Shown piece by piece: positions 24,240 through 32,705 of a stretch of 55,515 bases of DNA (position 1 is its first letter; each line of letters begins with the position of its first letter). Where the stretch lies: NCBI GenBank assembly GCA_026417135.1, contig JAOADV010000006.1, forward strand, positions 58,025 through 113,539. The letters run 5' to 3'. Source of the DNA: Ignavibacteria bacterium (GTDB taxonomy: Bacteria > Bacteroidota > Ignavibacteria > Kapaibacteriales > UBA2268). Both the position numbers and the translations under genes were made by a program. Below the pieces are notes generated by a model. It was not told the DNA's origin and did no database searches. It saw only the letters and a list, made by a program, of their open reading frames with translations.

Positions 24240-26447
24240 ATGAAAAAAAAATACCTTTATCCATTTTGGCTCCGATTTTGGCATTGGTTTAACGCCTTAC
24301 TCTTTCTTCTTCTTATTTTTTCTGGCTTGAGTATACATTTTTCCGACCCTAAAGCAATCATCTTAATACCATTCGATGTTTCTATCGCCATACATAATAT
24401 CAGCGGAATAGTTCTATCCTTGAACTACCTTTTCTATCTCGTAATGAATCTAATAAGTGGAAATTATAAAAATTACATCCCCAAATTAAAAAATTTAAAA
24501 GAAAGAATTTATTTACAAGCAAGATACTACCTTATAGGAATTTTCATAGGTGAACCTCATCCTTTCGAAACTGACGAGAAACAAAAATTTAACCCATTAC
24601 AACAAATTTCATACTTTTTTATTATGGGCTTTTTTATGCCCATAATTATCATTAGTGGATGGTTATTGATGTTCCCCGAACTTGCCCCAGACGAATTCCT
24701 TGGCTTAGGTGGGGTCTGGCCAATGGCTTTACTTCACACTATTGCTGGATACATCCTTACCATATTTATGGTCGTGCATATCTACTTAGGTACAACTGGG
24801 AAAACACTTGGGGAACTATATAAATCGATGCTAACTGGCTGGCATCTTTCTCACGAAGAACAGCCTAAACCAGCTCAAGCAGTCAAACAATCCCCCAAAA
24901 AGAAACGAATTCTACCCATTGTCTTTTACAACCCAATTACTTTGACGGGAACATTAATATCTATACTTAGTTTTGTTATCATTGTTTTTTTAATCATTGT
25001 TGAATTTTTTACCGAAAATCCAAATCCCTATCTTGGTATTGTTACATTTGTTGTCCTACCGACTTTCTTCATCTTCGGGTTAATATTGGTTATAGTGGGC
25101 GCCTTGAAAGAAAATCGAAGATTATTAAGTGCTGGCGAAAAAGTAAGAAAACTACCCGTAATCGATTTTAATAATCCAAAGCACCAAGTTGCTACAATCA
25201 TTTTTTCTGTTGGCGGACTTTTACTGCTGATATTTACATCCTTTGGAACCTATAAGGCATACGAGTATACTGATTCCGACCAATTTTGCGGGGAAGTTTG
25301 CCATAAAGTTATGGAACCATACTATGTTGCTTACAAAGAATCCCCCCACTCTCGTGTTGGATGTGTAAAATGCCATATTGGACCTGGTGCCGATTGGTTT
25401 GTAAAATCGAAACTAAGCGGAACATACCAAGTTTTTTCTACTATTTTCAACCTATATTCTCGCCCAATACCTACCCCAGTCGAAAATCTTCGACCCGCAC
25501 AAGAAACTTGCGAGCAATGCCATTGGCCCAAACACTTCTATAACGAAAAAAACCAAAGTTACGATTTCTTTACATCCGACGAAAAGAACTCCGAATACCA
25601 AATTTCTATGAGTTTAAAGGTCGGCGGCGGAAGCCCCGAACTTGGCATAAGCGACGGAATCCATTGGCATATGTATCTTGCAAATGAAATTACATATTGG
25701 TCCCCCGACCCAAAAAGGCAAATTATTCCTTGGGTAAAATCTAAATCTCTAATTACTGGCGAAGAAACTGTTTATTTGGATACAACATACAAATTCCCTA
25801 AGGAACAAAAATCGCCTCCACGCGAACAAATAAGGCGATTAGATTGTATCGATTGCCACAATCGCCCAACCCATATTTTCCACCAACCAAATCAAACCAT
25901 TAATAAACTCCTTTCCAGCGAAAGAATTGACAAAACCTTACCATATATCAAGAGCATTTCGGTCCAAGTTCTCGAAAATTACGTTAGAAGCAGAAAAACC
26001 GCCTTCGATAACATCAAATCTTTTGTTACAAATTTTTATAAGGAAAATTATCCCGACATATTTGTCGCAAAGCAAAAGGAAATCGAAAAAGCAATAAGCG
26101 AACTTCATAAGGTCTATATGCGTAACTATTTCCCAGATATGAAAGCAAATTGGAAAAACTATCCCGACAATATTGGTCATTTGTTCAGTCCCGGATGTTT
26201 CCGTTGCCACGAAGGCAATCATATCAGTACAACTGGAAAAGTTATCGCAAACGACTGTAATGTTTGCCATATCATTACTTATCAAAAAGCACCAAACGGC
26301 GTAACCCAAACCTCAGCAAATGGCTTAGATTTTCTACATCCCGGGGGCATTGAAAATTTGTCGCAAAAAAATAAATGCTACGTCTGTCACGGTCCTCAAC
26401 CACAAAAGCCTGTTTTTCAACCAAGAATAGAGCAAGCAAGAAATTAA
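24240..26447 (+). CDS. Cytochrome b (b561/FdnI-like) fused to NapC/NirT-like multihaem domain
   Basis: The 735-residue protein has an N-terminal cytochrome b561/FdhG-like domain (about 1-200) with four membrane helices and candidate haem-b His at 15, 52, 166 and 180. Two more hydrophobic helices (about 232-255 and 265-290) and a NapC-type anchor helix (about 318-338) follow. The periplasmic part holds seven haem sites: a CX3CH (CGEVCH, Cys350) and CXXCH at Cys375, 424, 536, 653, 673 and 713. NapC/NirT proteins oxidise quinol and pass electrons to periplasmic partners, and FdhG-type subunits link haem b to quinone. Joining both in one chain makes it a self-contained quinol-to-c-haem module. 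It ends the operon. Direction of flow, outward or inward, cannot be read from sequence. Confidence 0.87.
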   Translation: MKKKYLYPFWLRFWHWFNALLFLLLIFSGLSIHFSDPKAIILIPFDVSIAIHNISGIVLSLNYLFYLVMNLISGNYKNYIPKLKNLKERIYLQARYYLIGIFIGEPHPFETDEKQKFNPLQQISYFFIMGFFMPIIIISGWLLMFPELAPDEFLGLGGVWPMALLHTIAGYILTIFMVVHIYLGTTGKTLGELYKSMLTGWHLSHEEQPKPAQAVKQSPKKKRILPIVFYNPITLTGTLISILSFVIIVFLIIVEFFTENPNPYLGIVTFVVLPTFFIFGLILVIVGALKENRRLLSAGEKVRKLPVIDFNNPKHQVATIIFSVGGLLLLIFTSFGTYKAYEYTDSDQFCGEVCHKVMEPYYVAYKESPHSRVGCVKCHIGPGADWFVKSKLSGTYQVFSTIFNLYSRPIPTPVENLRPAQETCEQCHWPKHFYNEKNQSYDFFTSDEKNSEYQISMSLKVGGGSPELGISDGIHWHMYLANEITYWSPDPKRQIIPWVKSKSLITGEETVYLDTTYKFPKEQKSPPREQIRRLDCIDCHNRPTHIFHQPNQTINKLLSSERIDKTLPYIKSISVQVLENYVRSRKTAFDNIKSFVTNFYKENYPDIFVAKQKEIEKAISELHKVYMRNYFPDMKANWKNYPDNIGHLFSPGCFRCHEGNHISTTGKVIANDCNVCHIITYQKAPNGVTQTSANGLDFLHPGGIENLSQKNKCYVCHGPQPQKPVFQPRIEQARN

Positions 26448-26458
26448 AAATAACTTTT

Positions 26459-26466
26459 TATATTTG
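26459..26466 (+). promoter_or_regulatory. Bacteroidota-type -7 element (TATATTTG) upstream of the Xer recombinase
   Basis: TATATTTG matches TAnnTTTG exactly and ends 24 bases before ATG 26491. It overlaps the alternative TTG start at 26464, which argues against that start. Confidence 0.5.
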
Positions 26467-26490
26467 CCTTTAATTTTAAGTCGTAACTTG

Positions 26491-27387
26491 ATGATACTTT
26501 CGCGTGCAATCTCTTTGTTTTTAGAATATTTAGCCAACGAGAAAAAGTATAGCACAAAAACTATACAAACTTACGAACTTGCTCTCCGGCAATTTTCCTC
26601 CCTTTTAGTCGAAGAAATTTCAAGCGAAGTTCCAATAAATGAAATAGAGCTTAGTCATATACGAAGATATTTATCCTGGCTTTATTACCAGAAATATTCA
26701 AAAAAATCCATTAAATTAAAATTATCGGCGATAAAGTCCTTGTTCAAGTTTCTCTACAAAAGAGACCTTATCGATAAAAACCCAGCAACTCTCGTTTCCG
26801 TTCCAAAAGTCGAACAAAATATTCCATCGTTTCTTTTGTTGGAAGAAATTAAAACCTTGCTTAATTCGATTAAACCCGATAACCCAATCAATGCTCGAAA
26901 CCTTGCACTTATCGAATTACTTTATGGAACTGGCTTGCGTATATCAGAAGCTTTGGAACTTAAAGTAAGTAGTATAAACACAAGCTCGAAATTAATCAAA
27001 GTTATTGGAAAAGGGAAAAAAGAACGCTGGGTGCCAATTGGTGCGAAAGCAATCGAAGCTATTCAAACATATTTAAAATTTCGGAACCACCTCCTGAACA
27101 ACTACTCAATCGATTATCTCTTTCTTACTAAATCTGGAAAACCTTTAACACCGACTGATGCATACCGCATCATTAATTCAATCCTTAAAAGATTTAGCGA
27201 AACTAAACAAAAAAGCCCACATACTTTACGCCACACCTTCGCAACACATCTTTTAAACCGAGGTGCCGATATTAGGTCTGTCAGTGAAATGCTGGGACAT
27301 TCGTCGCTTTCCTCGACACAAATATATACTCATATTTCAACACAAAAACTGAAAGAAGAATACAAAAAATCGCATCCTAAAGCCTAA
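26491..27387 (+). CDS. XerC/XerD family tyrosine recombinase
   Basis: From ATG 26491 this is 298 residues, the usual Xer length. The N-terminal SAM-like core-binding domain (about 1-90) begins FLEYLANEKKYSTKTIQTY. The catalytic residues are complete: Arg150 in GTGLRISE, Lys174 in GKGKKERW, His244 and Arg247 in HTLRHTF, His270 in MLGHSS and the nucleophile Tyr279 in IYTHIS. Xer recombinases resolve chromosome dimers at dif. Assignment to XerC or XerD is not possible by eye. No integrative element flanks it, so a housekeeping role is likely. The stop overlaps the convergent xseA stop by 4 bases. Confidence 0.9.
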   Translation: MILSRAISLFLEYLANEKKYSTKTIQTYELALRQFSSLLVEEISSEVPINEIELSHIRRYLSWLYYQKYSKKSIKLKLSAIKSLFKFLYKRDLIDKNPATLVSVPKVEQNIPSFLLLEEIKTLLNSIKPDNPINARNLALIELLYGTGLRISEALELKVSSINTSSKLIKVIGKGKKERWVPIGAKAIEAIQTYLKFRNHLLNNYSIDYLFLTKSGKPLTPTDAYRIINSILKRFSETKQKSPHTLRHTFATHLLNRGADIRSVSEMLGHSSLSSTQIYTHISTQKLKEEYKKSHPKA

Positions 27388-28586
27388 AAAGGCAACCGAG
27401 GTTTGACATCGAGAAGTTGTGCCTTCGCAACTTCATCTTCTCGAACAATTTCAACATTGCGGAATCTTCCCAACGAAACATATTTGTCGATTATTTTACC
27501 CTTGTGTTTCAACAAGGCATAACCTTTGCCTAATGGATTAAATGGGTTAAGAATTTGAATATTTCGTTCCAAATTTTCTAATTTCTCTTTCAGTCTATCG
27601 AAATAATTTTTCAAAACCAATTGAAATCGTTCTTCCAATTCGTCGGAATATTGCTTGAAATATCGTATCTTATCCTCGATTTTCCTAAAACCATAAGAAA
27701 GAACCAAGTTCCTTATTTCCTTTTTCCGCTCTTCCAATCCTTCTTGAATATGCTCTATCAAACTCTCTTTTAACAATACAATTTGTTCGCTAAGCATATC
27801 AATAGTTAAAGGAGTTGCCATTTCGGCTGCTGCTGTTGGAGTTGGTGCCCTCCTATCGGCAACAAAATCTGCTATGGTAAAATCTGTCTCGTGTCCGACT
27901 GCCGAAATAATCGGCACTTTCGAATTAAAAATTGCGCGAGCAACTATTTCCTCGTTGAAAGCCCAAAGGTCTTCTATCGACCCACCCCCTCGTCCAAGGA
28001 TAATTAAGTCCAAAGGTAGTTGGTTCAACTCTTTAATTGCTTCGACTATATCGAATTTCGCTTCCTCGCCTTGTACCAATGTTTCACGAAAATAAACAGT
28101 GCATAGTGGATTTCTTCGATTAATTGTGGTCAAAATATCTTGAATTGCAGCTCCAGTCGAAGATGTTGCAATGCCAATTCTAAGAGGTAAAAAAGGGATT
28201 GTCCGTTTTCTCGAGATTTCGAATAAACCTTCCTCGCTTAATTTTCTTTTCAAGGCTTCGAATTGGAGATATAAATCGCCAAGACCAATAGGCTGTATTA
28301 ATTCACAATCAATTTGGTATTGACCTCTTGCTGAATAAACCGTCAGCCAGCCAGAAACTATAACGTTTAACCCATCGGAAAGCTCGAAGTTTAGAAATTT
28401 CGAGCGCCAGAAAACACAGTTAACCTGTGCTTCTGCATCCTTCAATGTAAAATACCTATGCCCAGAACTATGAAGTTTATAGTTCGAAACCTCGCCCCGA
28501 ACCGTAACAAAACCTAATTCGCTTTGCAACAAATTTGCAATCTTTTGAGTAAGTTCAGATACTGTTAATACTTTACCTTCATCCAT
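27384..28586 (-). CDS. xseA: Exodeoxyribonuclease VII large subunit
   Basis: This 400-residue XseA opens with the OB-fold domain (about 1-105): LTVSELTQKIANLLQSELG, VRGEVSNYKLHSSGH and VNCVFWRS. The catalytic domain follows, with IGIATSSTGAAIQDI, ILGRGGGSIEDLWAFNEE and AVGHETDFTIADFVADRRAPTPTAAAE (quoted in parts of one conserved block near 200-265). A coiled-coil C-terminal part comes next, then LNPFNPLGKGYALL. The enzyme degrades single-stranded DNA together with the small subunit XseB, whose gene is not visible here. It lies 64 bases downstream of rarA on the same strand, so the two DNA-maintenance genes may be co-transcribed. Confidence 0.95.
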   Translation of the reverse strand: MDEGKVLTVSELTQKIANLLQSELGFVTVRGEVSNYKLHSSGHRYFTLKDAEAQVNCVFWRSKFLNFELSDGLNVIVSGWLTVYSARGQYQIDCELIQPIGLGDLYLQFEALKRKLSEEGLFEISRKRTIPFLPLRIGIATSSTGAAIQDILTTINRRNPLCTVYFRETLVQGEEAKFDIVEAIKELNQLPLDLIILGRGGGSIEDLWAFNEEIVARAIFNSKVPIISAVGHETDFTIADFVADRRAPTPTAAAEMATPLTIDMLSEQIVLLKESLIEHIQEGLEERKKEIRNLVLSYGFRKIEDKIRYFKQYSDELEERFQLVLKNYFDRLKEKLENLERNIQILNPFNPLGKGYALLKHKGKIIDKYVSLGRFRNVEIVREDEVAKAQLLDVKPRLPF

Positions 28587-28650
28587 TTAAATCTTTAAAA
28601 CTTTGAATTATTGCCAAAGATTGTTTTGTTGTCCATCCTAATAAATTTGC

Positions 28651-29976
28651 TTACTTATCTTCTTTAAACCTACTTTTCCAGAGATTTGCAAGCCGTTCTC
28701 GAATTTTTTTCTCAAAAGCAATATTTGTCGGGTCGTATAATTTTTTTGTGTTAAATCCAATAGGAAAGTAATTTTCATCAACAAAATGTTCGGGAAAATC
28801 GTGCGGATATTTATATCCAAAACCGTAACCAAACTGGGACATTAGCCTTGTCGGAGCATTACGCAAATGAAGGGGAACTTCAAGATTTGGTGTTTCGCGA
28901 ACAATCTTCATAGCCTCTAACAAAGCTAAATAAGAAGCGTTAGACTTAGGAGCAGAAGCAAGATAGGTTACACCTTGGGCCAAATTAATTTGTGCTTCTG
29001 GCATACCAACCGAATTTACAGCGTTAAACACGGAAACAGCAACTAAAAGTGCCATTGGATCCGCATTACCAATATCTTCGCTGGCAAAAATTATCATTCT
29101 TCTTGCAATAAATAATGGGTCCTCGCCAGCATCTAACATTTTCGACAGCCATATCAAAGCCGCGTCGGGGTCCGACCCACGAAGCGATTTAATAAATGCC
29201 GAGATAGTATCGTAATGATAATCACCTGCTTTATCGTATTTAGAATATTTTGATTGAGCAACTTTCAAAACAGCTTCTCTTGTAATTGAAATCTCCCCTT
29301 TTGATTTTTTTAGATAGGAAAATGAATTTTCCAGCAAATTCAAGGCAACCCTTGCATCGCCCCCCGACAGAAGGAAGAAAATATCGTAATCTTCGATTGA
29401 TATATTATATTTCGACAAAATTTCATCGTTTTTTATAGAGCGATTTAACAAAGTAACTATTTCATCGAAATTCAATGGATAAAGTTTATATATTTGACAA
29501 CGAGAAAGCAAAGCTGGTATGACTTCGAACGAAGGATTTTCTGTTGTTGCCCCGACCAATGTTACAATTCCTTTTTCGACAGCGTGCAACAGATAGTCTT
29601 GTTGAGCTTTATTGAAACGATGAATCTCGTCGATAAAAAGAAGCGTTTTTCGCCCTTTCTCCAAAGAATAATTTGCTTTGGAAATTATTTCCTTAACTTC
29701 CTTTACTCCCGCTTCGACAGCCGAAATCCTTACAAAGTTAAACCCCCCAGCGTTTGCAATTAAATAAGCTAAGGTAGTCTTCCCAACACCCGGCGGACCC
29801 CAGAAGATTATTGAAGGGAAATTTCCAGCAATAAAAAAAGCTCGTAGAGGTGCACCTTCGCCAAGTAAATGGTTTTGACCCAAAACTTCATCAATACTTT
29901 TTGGTCTCATCCTTTCGGCAAGTGGAGAAAAAATTTTTTTCTCTTTCTCTTCACTCTTTTCGAAAAGCTCTTCCAT
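28651..29976 (-). CDS. rarA: Replication-associated recombination protein A (RarA/MgsA/WRNIP1 family)
   Basis: This 441-residue AAA+ clamp-loader-like ATPase acts at stalled replication forks. Walker A is GPPGVGKT at 60-67 and Walker B LLFIDE at about 112-117. The sensor region GATTENPSFEV and the arginine finger region ALLSRCQIY follow. The C-terminal tetramerisation part carries SLRGSDPDAALIWL, RRMIIFASEDIGNADP and HLRNAPTRLM, all characteristic of RarA. Length is typical. A TATTTTTG -7 element sits 20 bases before the ATG. It is likely transcribed with xseA. Confidence 0.94.
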   Translation of the reverse strand: MEELFEKSEEKEKKIFSPLAERMRPKSIDEVLGQNHLLGEGAPLRAFFIAGNFPSIIFWGPPGVGKTTLAYLIANAGGFNFVRISAVEAGVKEVKEIISKANYSLEKGRKTLLFIDEIHRFNKAQQDYLLHAVEKGIVTLVGATTENPSFEVIPALLSRCQIYKLYPLNFDEIVTLLNRSIKNDEILSKYNISIEDYDIFFLLSGGDARVALNLLENSFSYLKKSKGEISITREAVLKVAQSKYSKYDKAGDYHYDTISAFIKSLRGSDPDAALIWLSKMLDAGEDPLFIARRMIIFASEDIGNADPMALLVAVSVFNAVNSVGMPEAQINLAQGVTYLASAPKSNASYLALLEAMKIVRETPNLEVPLHLRNAPTRLMSQFGYGFGYKYPHDFPEHFVDENYFPIGFNTKKLYDPTNIAFEKKIRERLANLWKSRFKEDK

Positions 29977-29995
29977 AAATTAGTACTTGATACTG

Positions 29996-30003
29996 CAAAA
30001 ATA
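29996..30003 (-). promoter_or_regulatory. Bacteroidota-type -7 element (TATTTTTG) upstream of rarA
   Basis: The minus strand reads TATTTTTG, an exact TAnnTTTG match, 20 bases before the rarA ATG at 29976. This fits a short leader. Confidence 0.5.
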
Positions 30004-30299
30004 TTCAATCGATATTAATCGAAGATTGAAACCTTAAACACAAGATTTGTAAATCGAAAAAAGTTGATTTCTCCTTCATTAAAAATTAGTTAACAAAATA
30101 CAAAAATAAGGATTTACAATACATTTTGTAACTAATTGACTTTAATTAGTTTTTCCAAAATTTCCTAAAATGGAGTTGTTTGTTAATTTGTTGTATGGAA
30201 CATTCCCTATTCTTCAGAAACTCTACTAAAAACCTTTAATAGGAACAAAATAATCAGGATTACAAGGGACTTGAAAGAAAGCAAAGATGACACGAGAAT
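30004..30299. other. Gene-free interval with one AT-rich hairpin
   Basis: No ORF of note lies between the rarA promoter and the 3' end of the amidotransferase gene. A perfect 8-base inverted repeat, AACTAATT and AATTAGTT with a 6-base loop, spans 30130-30151 and is followed on the plus strand by TTT. It is too AT-rich to call a terminator with confidence. Confidence 0.5.
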
Positions 30300-31109
30300 T
30301 TATTTGGTCGTACGGATTCGAGGTAAATTCTTTTTGTATTCCAAAACACGATTAATGAACTCAAGAGCAAGAGCCCGAGAGACTGGGTTTTCGTCGGGAA
30401 GTCGTTCTGGGTGCCATTGAACCGCAAGAATTGTTGGTTTTCCTTTTGGGTCTTCCCATTCGTAGCTTTCGATAAGTCCATCCAATGTCCAAGCAACTTT
30501 ACGAAGACCTTTCCCAAGTCTTTCAACACCTTGATGATGAAAGCTATTAACTATTATGGTATCTTCTTGTACCAATTTGTAAAAAAATGATGATTTATCA
30601 AGAACTACCTTATGCAAACATTGTTCAGACGGATTTTTACAACGATGCACTACATCCGATGGATAATATGTAGGTAAATCGGGGAAAAGTGTTCCACCAA
30701 GGTAAACATTTAATATTTGCTCTCCTCTACAAATTGCAAAGATTGGCAATTTTTTTTCGAAAGCAATCTCGAGCAAGGCAAACTCGAGACTATCCCTATA
30801 ATCATCAACTTCACAAAGTGCACTATCATAGGCACGGCCATAATATTTTGGATTAACATCCAACCCTCCAGTTAGTACTACTCCACAAGCATTAGCCATA
30901 ATATTTCTAAGTTCATTTACTTCAATTCCATAGGCATTTATACATTTAATACTTGGATAGTATTTTTGGAGATAATGGCAATATTTTTCATAATTAGGCG
31001 AACCAGAAATCCTCGAAAAAACTATTTCAATTGTGTCGGAAGAGCAAAGCAAAGAAGTTGTAATGAAAAAAGTAAAATAAATAATACAAAAAGATTTGAG
31101 ATTTTTCAT
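30300..31109 (-). CDS. Exported class I glutamine amidotransferase-like hydrolase (peptidase C26 family)
   Basis: This 269-residue protein matches the gamma-glutamyl-gamma-aminobutyrate hydrolase (PuuD-like, C26) family. It has GVVLTGGLDVNPKYYG near 76-91, nucleophile Cys127 in AICRGEQ, and catalytic His233 and Glu235 in VQWHPER. Unlike cytoplasmic PuuD it begins with a hydrophobic signal-like segment (about 5-22), so it is probably periplasmic or lipid-anchored (Cys22). There it could act on gamma-glutamyl amides or peptides. It is the last gene of a three-gene minus-strand operon and overlaps the upstream EEP gene by 4 bases. The physiological substrate is unknown. Confidence 0.82.
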   Translation of the reverse strand: MKNLKSFCIIYFTFFITTSLLCSSDTIEIVFSRISGSPNYEKYCHYLQKYYPSIKCINAYGIEVNELRNIMANACGVVLTGGLDVNPKYYGRAYDSALCEVDDYRDSLEFALLEIAFEKKLPIFAICRGEQILNVYLGGTLFPDLPTYYPSDVVHRCKNPSEQCLHKVVLDKSSFFYKLVQEDTIIVNSFHHQGVERLGKGLRKVAWTLDGLIESYEWEDPKGKPTILAVQWHPERLPDENPVSRALALEFINRVLEYKKNLPRIRTTK

Positions 31110-32062
31110 CTAAATGCCACTTTACCATCAACAAAATATTTACTTGGGTCATTATCGGGAGCAAGAATATCGAAACGAGCAAATACAAGGCAATGGTCCG
31201 AAACTTTTTCAGCCTTTTCTTTCGAAAGAGTCCGATAAAAATTATATACCGAGACACTATTTGGAATCAATCGCTCCGAAGCCGATTTACTCACGACGAT
31301 GTGGTCGATTACATAGGCATTTTCGTAGCGACAACTTTTTAAGCTCTCGGTTAAAAAAATTAAGTTAGGATTATCGGAAAGTGGATACATAGTATTAAAT
31401 TTTACTCTGCGAGGCGTATCGTTCAAGTCACCAATTATAAACACATCAAGCTCGTTTTTATGTTGAAGAATAGAATCAGCCCAAGCCGAAGCAATTTCAG
31501 CTTGTCGTATTCGTAGAACTCTGCTTTCCTCGAGCTTTTCGGGGGTATCGTCGAAACGAGATGTAGCTTTGAAATGAGCAACAAGAACAAGGAAATCGAA
31601 ATCACCTTTTTGAACAGCAGTAACCAAGCCCGGACGAGTGCGCCGGTCGACAATCTCGAGTGGTGAATAATCGCAAATGAATTTTACTCTGACGGTTTTT
31701 CTAAAAAGAACAGCAACCTTTTGTGGAGCATCATCATTCGATATAACGAAGGAATAATTGGGTAAGTAGCGTACGACCCGCTCGAGTGCGCTTGCATTTT
31801 CGATTTCTTGCAAACCAACTATATCGCAATCGGCTTCTTTAATTATTTCAGCTATTGTTTTATAGTCTTCTTCTGTTCGGTCAATTCTATCGTTTACCCC
31901 ATCGCCTAACCATTCGATATTGAAAGTTCCTACTACAATTTCTTTCTGGTTAGAGACTTCGCGAAAATCATCAGTTTTCTTTCGCTCGCACCTTTCGCAC
32001 CCGAAACAGATAAAGGAGAATAATGCTAAGATTAAAGCTTTAACTCTCAATTTTACTTTCAA
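31106..32062 (-). CDS. Endonuclease/exonuclease/phosphatase-family lipoprotein
   Basis: This 318-residue protein has a signal peptide with a lipobox-like FICFGC (Cys near 22) and an EEP-fold catalytic domain. Motifs include GTFNIEWLG (metal-site Asn), IVGLQEIEN (catalytic Glu), LVLVAHFKA, IGDLNDTP (Asp and Asn) and the C-terminal VSDHCLVFARF (Asp-His). EEP enzymes hydrolyse phosphodiester or phosphomonoester bonds in nucleic acids, lipids or inositol phosphates. Export and lipid anchoring suggest scavenging of extracellular DNA or phosphate esters. It overlaps the PAP2 phosphatase gene upstream by 23 bases and the amidotransferase gene downstream by 4. Confidence 0.85.
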   Translation of the reverse strand: MKVKLRVKALILALFSFICFGCERCERKKTDDFREVSNQKEIVVGTFNIEWLGDGVNDRIDRTEEDYKTIAEIIKEADCDIVGLQEIENASALERVVRYLPNYSFVISNDDAPQKVAVLFRKTVRVKFICDYSPLEIVDRRTRPGLVTAVQKGDFDFLVLVAHFKATSRFDDTPEKLEESRVLRIRQAEIASAWADSILQHKNELDVFIIGDLNDTPRRVKFNTMYPLSDNPNLIFLTESLKSCRYENAYVIDHIVVSKSASERLIPNSVSVYNFYRTLSKEKAEKVSDHCLVFARFDILAPDNDPSKYFVDGKVAFR

Positions 32063-32612
32063 ATTTTTTGTAAAATTCTAAATTTGTCAAATTTTTGAAT
32101 ATTAAAACAAACACATAACCAATAGCAAGCCCTAAGAACGCACCAAATAAAACATCGGCTGGATAATGAACTCCGACATAAACCCTCGATATCGCAATAA
32201 GTGAAGCAATTATGAAAAAATGCAATTTATATCGTGTAAAGAAACTCGACATCAATGTCGCAAAGGCAAAATTGTTTACTGAATGGGACGACGGAAATGA
32301 CTTTCCAGCACCGCAATGCACTAATAACCTAACATCTTCGAGAGAATGGCAAGGGCGAATCCTTTCGAATATTTCTTTTATTACTTGACTGCTGAGCTGG
32401 TCGGATACGGTTATTGTCAACACCAATATTAAGACAAAAGCCTTTCCTTTCAATCGATGGCGCGTCCAAAGAAAATAAATAAGAAAAATATAGGTCAAAT
32501 ACCAGTTCTCTTGTGTAGTTATAAGGACAAATAATTTATCGAAAAAAGTATTTGCAATTGTTTTGTTTATAAAATAAAATATAGATACATCGATATTGTA
32601 AAAGAATTCCAT
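32040..32612 (-). CDS. PAP2-family membrane phosphatase
   Basis: The 190-residue integral membrane protein has five or six hydrophobic segments and the complete PAP2 signature. Motif 1 is KEIFERIRP, motif 2 is FPSSHS and motif 3 is SRVYVGVHYPADVLFG. Such enzymes remove phosphate from lipid pyrophosphates or phosphatidate, for example undecaprenyl pyrophosphate in cell-wall and LPS carrier recycling. Active-site residues face the periplasm in known members. It is first in the three-gene operon with the EEP lipoprotein and the exported amidotransferase; the overlapping reading frames imply coupled translation. The substrate is not determinable. Confidence 0.9.
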   Translation of the reverse strand: MEFFYNIDVSIFYFINKTIANTFFDKLFVLITTQENWYLTYIFLIYFLWTRHRLKGKAFVLILVLTITVSDQLSSQVIKEIFERIRPCHSLEDVRLLVHCGAGKSFPSSHSVNNFAFATLMSSFFTRYKLHFFIIASLIAISRVYVGVHYPADVLFGAFLGLAIGYVFVLIFKNLTNLEFYKKFESKIES

Positions 32613-32673
32613 TTAAAATATCTATTTATTAAACTATTTTGCAATCTTTAAATAAATTGATTAACCAAATTAT

Positions 32674-32681
32674 TAATTTTG
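32674..32681 (+). promoter_or_regulatory. Bacteroidota-type -7 element (TAATTTTG) upstream of the PfkB kinase
   Basis: An exact TAnnTTTG match lies 25 bases before ATG 32706. It may head the long transcript that continues through the secreted protein into the ATP synthase genes. Confidence 0.5.
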
Positions 32682-32705
32682 AAACTTTCAAATTAAAAAA
32701 ACTAA

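Noticed and set aside
30130-30151. AT-rich hairpin after rarA's promoter considered as a terminator
   Set aside because: The stem is almost all A/T, only a short T-run follows, and no plus-strand gene ends near it.
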